A stretch of DNA of 64,000 nucleotides from SIG350 sp964520895 (lineage in GTDB: Bacteria > Bacillota > Clostridia > TANB77 > SIG350): contig CAZFOR010000001.1 in assembly GCA_964520895.1 (NCBI GenBank), forward strand, positions 1 to 64,000, written 5' to 3'. Positions within the stretch are counted from its first letter, which is position 1. Each line of letters begins with the position of its first letter. The position numbers and the translations under genes are program-made. Of this stretch, positions 58,183 through 64,000 are shown one piece after another. The notes under the pieces are model-generated. The model saw nothing but the letters and a program-made list of their open reading frames with translations, was not told the origin of the DNA and made no database searches.

Positions 58183-58932
58183 ATGATAAATTTACTTATT
58201 AATGGATGTAATGGTAAAATGGGGCAAGTAATTGCAAAAGAAGTTTTTAAAACAAGTGATATAACTGTTGTAGCAGGTGTTGATAAAATCGATTTAGGGG
58301 ATAACAAGTTTCCTGTATATTCTGATACTAATTTAATAAAAGAACACATTGATGTTATAATAGATTTTTCTGTACCAGTTGCTACAATGAAAATTTTAGA
58401 ATTCGCAAAACAAAACAAAATACCAATAGTTTTAGCTACTACTGGTTTAAGTGATGAGCAGATAAAAATAATAGAAGATACTAGCAAAGAAATACCTATT
58501 TTTAGATCAGCCAATATGTCACTTGGTATTAATTTAATGATTAAATTAATATGTGAAGCTGCATCTGCTCTTGGAAAAGATTATGATATTGAGATAATGG
58601 AAAAACACCATAAAAACAAAATCGATTCACCTAGTGGAACTGCTTTAATGATGGCAGATAGTATGAAAGAAGTCTTAGATAAAGATGTGTATTATGAATT
58701 TAATAGACATGATAAAAGAGAAAAAAGAAATGATAATGAAATTGGTATTCATGCTATTAGAGGTGGTAATGTTGTAGGAAGCCATAGTGTAATGTTTTTT
58801 GGAGAAAATGAAAGTTTAGAAATTACACATGATGTTACATCTAGAACAGTATTTGCAGAAGGTGCAATTAAAGCAAGTAAATTTATTATTAATAAAGAAC
58901 ACGGACTATATTCAATGAAAGATTTAATATAA
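58183..58932 (+). CDS. dapB: 4-hydroxy-tetrahydrodipicolinate reductase
   Basis: A 249-residue protein with the nucleotide site INGCNGKMGQVI and the substrate motif EKHHKNKIDSPSGTAL. It is the second step of the lysine/diaminopimelate branch. It forms an operon with dapA and ends at a terminator. Confidence 0.97.
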   Translation: MINLLINGCNGKMGQVIAKEVFKTSDITVVAGVDKIDLGDNKFPVYSDTNLIKEHIDVIIDFSVPVATMKILEFAKQNKIPIVLATTGLSDEQIKIIEDTSKEIPIFRSANMSLGINLMIKLICEAASALGKDYDIEIMEKHHKNKIDSPSGTALMMADSMKEVLDKDVYYEFNRHDKREKRNDNEIGIHAIRGGNVVGSHSVMFFGENESLEITHDVTSRTVFAEGAIKASKFIINKEHGLYSMKDLI

Positions 58933-58934
58933 TA

Positions 58935-58980
58935 AAAAAGACATTGCAAATAGATTTAATCTAAAATGCAATGTCTTTTT
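58935..58980. terminator. Terminator after dapAB
   Basis: Outer arms AAAAAGACATTGCA and TGCAATGTCTTTTT enclose an inner TAGATT/AATCTA stem; A and T runs are on both sides, so it serves both converging genes. Confidence 0.9.
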
Positions 58981-58989
58981 TATATAATT

Positions 58990-59643
58990 TTATAACAATT
59001 TACTTATTGAGTTTAATCCTGGTATTGCTATATCTTCACTGAAAACAAATAATACTAATGCAATAACAATAACAAATGATGCTATACTTACAATAGTATA
59101 TAACAATGATTTATCATAATTTTCTTCTTCTAATAAACTATGTATTGTATACACATTTAATATAAGTAAAGAAATCATATATATTATTGATAATACTCCT
59201 GTTATATTTACTAGTATTTCTACATCAAATATTCCAAGTAATCCTAATACTAGATTTATTGGTACAATATATATATTTGCAACTAACATTGTAGTTAAAA
59301 TCCTTATATAACTAATATCTGACTTTTTCATTACCTTTAATACTATAAAAATAGCTAATATAAATAATGCCACTAAAGCTACTGTTATTAATGAAGTCTT
59401 TAAACAAGTAACTAATCCATCATTTTCAAATAAATATTCAAAATATGATTCGATTTTTTCTCCAAAAGTAGGGTCTCCATAAAATGAATATGTTGCTGCT
59501 TTCCATGCATTAACAATATTACTCAAAAACAAATACGCAAAATATATTGCAAGACCAATTAATCCAAATTTTGTACTACCTTCTTTCCCTTTTTCAACAG
59601 CTGTTGTTATAGGGTTTTTTAAATATGTTTTAATAAATTCCAT
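58990..59643 (-). CDS. Multi-pass membrane protein of unknown function
   Basis: A 217-residue protein with five membrane segments and a small outside loop (YSFYGDPTFGEKIESYFEY). The arrangement resembles Yip1-like or similar bacterial membrane proteins, but no motif fixes it. GGGGAGA precedes the start. It stands alone. Confidence 0.6.
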   Translation of the reverse strand: MEFIKTYLKNPITTAVEKGKEGSTKFGLIGLAIYFAYLFLSNIVNAWKAATYSFYGDPTFGEKIESYFEYLFENDGLVTCLKTSLITVALVALFILAIFIVLKVMKKSDISYIRILTTMLVANIYIVPINLVLGLLGIFDVEILVNITGVLSIIYMISLLILNVYTIHSLLEEENYDKSLLYTIVSIASFVIVIALVLFVFSEDIAIPGLNSISKLL

Positions 59644-59716
59644 AAAATCTCCCCTTTCTATATATCGACATTATATCATATAAAAAGAGAAAATCAACTA
59701 TATTTCTAAAAAAATC

Positions 59717-61549
59717 TTACTCCTCTATCTTAACATTATATTCAATTAACCACATATTTATTTGTATTAAATATGCCATAAATTGTGGTCCTGTCATTAA
59801 CTGACCAAACCATGGTCTTTTAAATACTTCCTCCAAATTATCTATAATATCCAAAACTTCATTTTTATTTATTAACTTTAATAATGGGTTTTCATTATCA
59901 TTTAAAATACCAAGTAATATTTCTTTTAATGCATTTTCATAATTTGGATTACAAGTTTTAGGATATGGACTTTTTTTTCTAAAAGCAACCTCTTCTGGTA
60001 AAATATCTTTATATGCAGTTCTAAGTAAGCCTTTTTCCCTATCCATATGCGTTTTCATGCTCCATGGAATATTCCAAACATATTCTACTAATCTATAATC
60101 TGTAAATGGTACCCTTACATTTAGACCTGCAAGCATACTCATTCTATCTGTTCTATCAATTAAAGTTGCACCAAACTGATGTATATTCATATACATTAAT
60201 TTCTTTATTTTTTTATCTTGTATACTATCACTATCACAAACTGGTATTTTCTTTTCAAGTTCTATATATTGTTCATCAACATATTTTTTTAAATCTATAT
60301 CATATCTTTTATTTAATATTCTCTGCCTAGTATCTACTGAAATAGACCATGGAAATGTATCTGAATCTAAGCATTCTTGTTTATAAAACCATGGATATCC
60401 ACCAAATAACTCATCAGCAAACTCACCACTTAGCACTGTTGAAACACTATTTTTAATCTGTCTGCAAAACTCTAATAATGAAACATCTACATCTGTCATA
60501 CCTGGTAAATCTCTACCTATTACTGCTTCATGTAACCCTTTTATTAATAAGTTAGTATCTAATTCTATTTTAGTATGTTCTAAGTCATATTTTTCTCTCA
60601 TTATTTCAATATATTTATTATCTGAATCTGGTTGAAAATCATTTGGTTTAAAATTTTTATCATTATCTATATAATCTACTGAAAAAGTTTGTAGTTTCTT
60701 ATCTTTTTTTTCATATTCCTTTGATGTAACAGCTGTTATAATACTTGAATCTAATCCACCTGATAACATTGAACCTGGCATATCTTCTGATAACTGACTT
60801 ATAATTGCATCATTTAGTTTTTCTTTTACATTGAATATAGTTTTATCCAAATCATCTATATGCTCTTTTGATTGTAAATCCCAATACTTAACCTGTTTCA
60901 TACAAATATTGTTATATATCATATACGAAGCAGGCTTTATTTCATATATATTTTTAAATACACATTTACCTTCAACTCGTGCTGGTCCTAAACCAAACAA
61001 TTGACTAATGCCTTCTTTATCTATAACTGCATTAATATCAGGATATTCAAATAAACATTTTATCTCTGTTCCAAAAACTAATGTATTATTTATAGTAGAA
61101 TAGAAAAGTGGTTTAATACCTAACCTATCTCTACATAAAAACATATAGTTATTATCCATATCCCATATTACAAAAGCAAAAATTCCTCTTAAATGTTTAA
61201 CACACTCCTCTTTCCATAAAATGTATGAACTTAAAACTATCTCTGACTCAGTATCATTTTCAATATGTATTCCATTTAATATAATCTCATCTTTTAATTC
61301 TCGCTTATTATATATTTCACCATTATATGTAATTACATACTTCTTTCCATTACATATCTTTGTCATTGGCTGTTTAACACTACCTTCAACTTTCATTAAA
61401 TTGTTATATCCTAAATTGACTATATTATCTTGATAATATTCTTTTTCACATATACCTCTTGTTGTAATCCTATCACACATATTAATTAAAACCTTATTTC
61501 TATCCTCTATATTATTACTATAACCTATCCACCCACAAAAACCACACAT
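59717..61549 (-). CDS. asnB: Asparagine synthase (glutamine-hydrolysing)
   Basis: A 610-residue protein. The glutaminase domain begins with the nucleophile Cys2 (MCGFCGW) and has TYNGEIYNKRELKDE. The synthetase domain has the pyrophosphate loop LSGGLDSSIITAV. It converts aspartate and glutamine to asparagine. The length is typical of the AsnB group. No leader element such as a T-box was seen upstream. Confidence 0.95.
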   Translation of the reverse strand: MCGFCGWIGYSNNIEDRNKVLINMCDRITTRGICEKEYYQDNIVNLGYNNLMKVEGSVKQPMTKICNGKKYVITYNGEIYNKRELKDEIILNGIHIENDTESEIVLSSYILWKEECVKHLRGIFAFVIWDMDNNYMFLCRDRLGIKPLFYSTINNTLVFGTEIKCLFEYPDINAVIDKEGISQLFGLGPARVEGKCVFKNIYEIKPASYMIYNNICMKQVKYWDLQSKEHIDDLDKTIFNVKEKLNDAIISQLSEDMPGSMLSGGLDSSIITAVTSKEYEKKDKKLQTFSVDYIDNDKNFKPNDFQPDSDNKYIEIMREKYDLEHTKIELDTNLLIKGLHEAVIGRDLPGMTDVDVSLLEFCRQIKNSVSTVLSGEFADELFGGYPWFYKQECLDSDTFPWSISVDTRQRILNKRYDIDLKKYVDEQYIELEKKIPVCDSDSIQDKKIKKLMYMNIHQFGATLIDRTDRMSMLAGLNVRVPFTDYRLVEYVWNIPWSMKTHMDREKGLLRTAYKDILPEEVAFRKKSPYPKTCNPNYENALKEILLGILNDNENPLLKLINKNEVLDIIDNLEEVFKRPWFGQLMTGPQFMAYLIQINMWLIEYNVKIEE

Positions 61550-61626
61550 ATATATACCTCCTTCTATCTATATATATGTGTGGCTTTTGATTTTTATTCT
61601 AATATATTCAATTATCCATTGTATAT

Positions 61627-62517
61627 TTAAGCATCTTTTGTTATTTTAGATATATAGTATGATGCAAATGTACCTATTATTAATAATATTGCACTTGGTA
61701 TTACTGCACCAGTTGAAAATTCAATCTCTTTGAATATTAATGGAAGTGATCCTATAATAAACCCTATAATTGTATAATATGTATAACCATATGCTTTTTC
61801 TAGAAATTTATCAATTATTTTAGATATAAATATTATTCCAACCAAAACACCTATACCAAATGGTACTAATAACAAAATATTACTAACTAATATTGATATT
61901 TGTCCTTCTGTTCCACCACCAGTTAAAACAAGTTTTAATAAATCAACTATGCTATTTACAAGTCCAAGTATAGGTTTATATGCACCTAATAACATTAATA
62001 CAAATGAACCACTAATACCTGGTATTACCATAGTTGCAGCTGCAATTATACCTAATACAAAAAGTATAATAGCAGAGTTCATTCCACCTGTGAAAACCAT
62101 ATCACCTCTTGTTGTTAAAAACATTAAACTAATCATTAATAGCCCTGTAATGATAGCTGGTATCAAGTATTTTTTGTTAAATCCATTTTTGTTAGCATTT
62201 TCAAAAACTAGTGGAAATGTTCCAATAATTAGTCCTACAAATAAACAAATTGTTTGCATATTGAATCTTTCTAATGTAAATTCTATTACACCACTAAAAA
62301 CTAATACACCTATTAATGCACCTATTAAAATTGGTAATACAAACTTCATAGTGTTTTTAAAATCTTTAAATATACTATGAAAAACATTACCTGCAATCTT
62401 TACAAGTTTTTCGTAGATTCCCATTGATACTGCCATCGTTCCACCACTTACACCAGGTATTACATTTGCAATTCCAATTACCATTCCTTTAAATATATCT
62501 ATAATAAAATTTTTCAT
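61627..62517 (-). CDS. DUF368 family membrane protein (undecaprenyl phosphate flippase-like)
   Basis: A 296-residue protein with about eight membrane segments, starting FKGMVIGIANVIPGVSGGTM, with a second repeat MVIPGISGSFVLMLLGAYK. The two PGxSG motifs identify DUF368. Some members return undecaprenyl phosphate across the membrane; others are uncharacterised. 9 bases separate it from the metallo-hydrolase fragment. Confidence 0.9.
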   Translation of the reverse strand: MKNFIIDIFKGMVIGIANVIPGVSGGTMAVSMGIYEKLVKIAGNVFHSIFKDFKNTMKFVLPILIGALIGVLVFSGVIEFTLERFNMQTICLFVGLIIGTFPLVFENANKNGFNKKYLIPAIITGLLMISLMFLTTRGDMVFTGGMNSAIILFVLGIIAAATMVIPGISGSFVLMLLGAYKPILGLVNSIVDLLKLVLTGGGTEGQISILVSNILLLVPFGIGVLVGIIFISKIIDKFLEKAYGYTYYTIIGFIIGSLPLIFKEIEFSTGAVIPSAILLIIGTFASYYISKITKDA

Positions 62518-62526
62518 ATTTTCCTC

Positions 62527-62892
62527 CTAAAATTCAATACTTTGACCAATATCTAATATTTTATACTTTATACCAACATTATCCATCTGTTGTTTAAAAA
62601 ACTCTAAATCAACTGGATATTTTGGATTATCTAAATGTACTGGTATAACTAATTTGCAATTATTTTCTTTTGCAAGTAAACTTGCTTCAAATACGCCCAT
62701 TTCTATACCATAATCAGATATTCCTACACACATCACATTATATGTATATTCATTTTCAAAACAAATAGTATCAGAAGAAATATATACTCTATTTTCCCCA
62801 TCATCAATAATGTATCCTACATTTTCTTGAACTGACTGTCCTCTCATATGTGGCAAATATCCATGCACTGCACCAACTACTTCAATAGTCAC
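62527..62892 (-). pseudogene. C-terminal fragment of an MBL-fold metallo-hydrolase
   Basis: 121 residues, starting at a GTG with a TAGGTGA-like site. It has VVGAVHGYLP, VYISSDTICF, MGVFEASLLA and VIPVHLDNPKYPVD, the second half of an MBL-fold hydrolase. The N-terminal half with the HxHxDH motif is missing. In the reading frame before the GTG, IIKLGD continues the domain and then meets the end of another gene fragment. It is probably inactive. Confidence 0.7.
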
Positions 62893-62897
62893 ATCAC

Positions 62898-63068
62898 CTA
62901 ACTTAATAATATCATTTTATCTTCATTATTACCATATAAGATATGATTATTCTGTCTATCAAAGCAAGTAGGACATATTCCAGAATCAACAATATCAGCA
63001 ACTTCTATTTTGCCATTTCTTATTAGCTCTATAATTTCTTCATTTTTTAATTCTTTTAAATTATCCAT
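62898..63068 (-). pseudogene. N-terminal fragment resembling a HIT-like protein
   Basis: ATG 63068 with TAGGAGA ten bases upstream opens a frame of 56 residues: MDNLKELKNEEIIELIRNGK, then VADIVDSGICPTCFDRQNN and YGNNEDKMI. Then it enters the neighbouring sequence and stops. The beginning resembles the zinc-binding start of a clostridial HIT-domain family, from memory. The body of the protein is missing, and its end adjoins the MBL fragment. Confidence 0.5.
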
Positions 63069-63104
63069 ATACGAAAATTCTCCTATTACACATAATAACT
63101 GCTA

Positions 63105-63797
63105 TTAACATTTTGAAATAAATTCTTCAAATAATTTATCTGGGAATTCATCTTCTAACATTAATTCTGGATGCCATTTTATTCCCATTACAAATTTTTT
63201 GTTATTTAATTCAAAACTTTCTACTAATCCATCATAAGATAAAGATGATATATTAGCATATCCTTCGACCTTTTCTTTTGGAGCTATCATAGTATGGATA
63301 CTATTTACATCATATTTATCTTTATTAATCAAATCATATAATTTTGTACCATTAATTATAGATACTTCATGTCTGTAATCTTTATCATATATATTATGAC
63401 TTTTGGTTTTATCCTCAATCACATCTGTACCTATTGCTCTTAAAATATTGTTAAAACCTGCACATATTCCAATAAGAGGTTTATCTAATTCGATAATTTT
63501 TTTTGCCATTTCTATTTCATAATTTGAACTATATAATCCTCCTTGTAATATGAAACCATCGCACAAATCAATTTGTCTATATAATTCATTTTTTTCTTCA
63601 TCACTTAATACTGTATCATCTTTAATATCATTATTATTAAACTTCAATGTTGCTTCTGTTGGTAATAATGTAATAGCTATCCCACCATTTTTTACTATTA
63701 AATATCTTATTTCATCAACTTCATCAATTCTATGCCAAATATCTTCTCCGTATTGTGGCTGAACTTTACCTATTATTCCTATAATTGGTTTTTCCAT
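63105..63797 (-). CDS. Class I glutamine amidotransferase-like (peptidase C26) protein
   Basis: A 230-residue protein with GIIGKVQPQYGED, the nucleophile Cys in LIGICAGFNN and the catalytic His in KWHPEL. This is the gamma-glutamyl-GABA hydrolase family (PuuD-like). The acid residue position is as usual. The natural substrate is not clear from its context. The frame starts at ATG 63797. Confidence 0.88.
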   Translation of the reverse strand: MEKPIIGIIGKVQPQYGEDIWHRIDEVDEIRYLIVKNGGIAITLLPTEATLKFNNNDIKDDTVLSDEEKNELYRQIDLCDGFILQGGLYSSNYEIEMAKKIIELDKPLIGICAGFNNILRAIGTDVIEDKTKSHNIYDKDYRHEVSIINGTKLYDLINKDKYDVNSIHTMIAPKEKVEGYANISSLSYDGLVESFELNNKKFVMGIKWHPELMLEDEFPDKLFEEFISKC

Positions 63798-63944
63798 ATA
63801 TGACTAACTCCTTTACATCCTCTAATTTATACGTTAAATTACTTATATTCCGTACAAATAATGGATTACTATTTTTCTTGTTTCTTATTATATCAATTTT
63901 AGTCGATTATTACAATAAAAATGCTAATATTAGAAAGAAAAAAT

Positions 63945-63979
63945 AGGATGTAGGGAATATGATTAATTCTCTACATCCT
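63945..63979 (-). terminator. Terminator of a gene beyond the right edge
   Basis: Arms AGGATGTAGGGAAT and ATTCTCTACATCCT, followed on the minus strand by a T-rich run (TATTTTTT). The gene that it ends would lie to the right of the window. Between 63798 and 63945 nothing else is seen except the amidotransferase leader. Confidence 0.75.
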
Positions 63980-64000
63980 GTATTTTATATTTCTAACAAC

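Noticed and set aside
63945..63979. Inverted repeat at the right edge as an attachment site or IS end
   Set aside because: Arms followed by a T run on the minus strand fit a rho-independent terminator; no transposase or integrase is near.

Overview
The window is very A+T-rich DNA, densely packed with short operons that lie mostly on the minus strand. It suggests a spore-forming, low-G+C Gram-positive bacterium of the class Clostridia. Supporting evidence is BofA, two CotF-type spore coat proteins, SepF and DivIVA, an SLH-domain surface protein, a HrcA/CIRCE-controlled groESL operon, an L10 leader and a DinR-type LexA box. It looks like a chromosomal contig of an uncultured (probably gut) clostridium. 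A run of 100 N at 18882-18981 shows that it is a scaffolded draft. Any lineage below class would be a guess.

Layout. 1-8.2 kb: the start of an unknown gene, bofA, a DUF2508 gene, flavin reductase, RNHCP protein, TGS/uridine-kinase-like nucleoside kinase, pseudouridine synthase, a Panacea-domain antitoxin-like regulator, YebC, a PemK-like protein and a HAM1-like protein. 8.3-11.1 kb: an MFS transporter with a possible leader peptide, and an AAA/DUF4143 ATPase preceded by three 23-bp repeats. 11.1-17.4 kb: a flavoprotein-queH-(broken HipA-like kinase)-fic-polA-lytic transglycosylase operon. 17.5-25.4 kb: ruvB between two copies of a terminator-promoter cassette, a WG-repeat gene cut by the gap, pfkA, a CorC-type protein, coat genes, thioredoxin and membrane proteins. 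25.5-31.3 kb: groESL, an HlyD-like adaptor, two half-length TauE/SafE proteins and an interrupted pilin-dockerin gene. 31.7-35.1 kb: rpmG-secE-nusG-rplK-rplA-rplJ-rplL.

35.2-42.8 kb is one tightly packed envelope operon: O-antigen-ligase-like polymerase, glycosyltransferase, two DUF4330 proteins, a second glycosyltransferase, a VirB2-like plus NlpC/P60 protein split by a one-base frameshift, and two related membrane-anchored proteins of unknown function. 43.0-46.5 kb: divIVA, sepF, an HlyD-like protein, a duplicated small HTH regulator around an XRE gene, and tRNA-Leu(TAG). 46.5-52.8 kb: a serine hydrolase, a LexA-box gene encoding a YgjP-like protein without its metal site, cyclophilin, an SLH protein, tgt and queA. 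52.9-64 kb: a Cys-rich unknown, asd, a Bacteroidetes-type purM that looks acquired, a phosphoesterase, dapA-dapB, asnB, a DUF368 protein, a junction of two gene fragments, and a class I glutamine amidotransferase.

Functional links: asd, dapA and dapB carry aspartate into the lysine/diaminopimelate branch needed for peptidoglycan. tgt, queA and queH belong to queuosine synthesis. The most unusual material is the envelope operon, the SOS-type promoter on the degenerate YgjP-like gene, and five genes broken by a single stop codon, a frameshift or a deletion junction. Whether those lesions are biological or consensus errors cannot be decided from this sequence alone.
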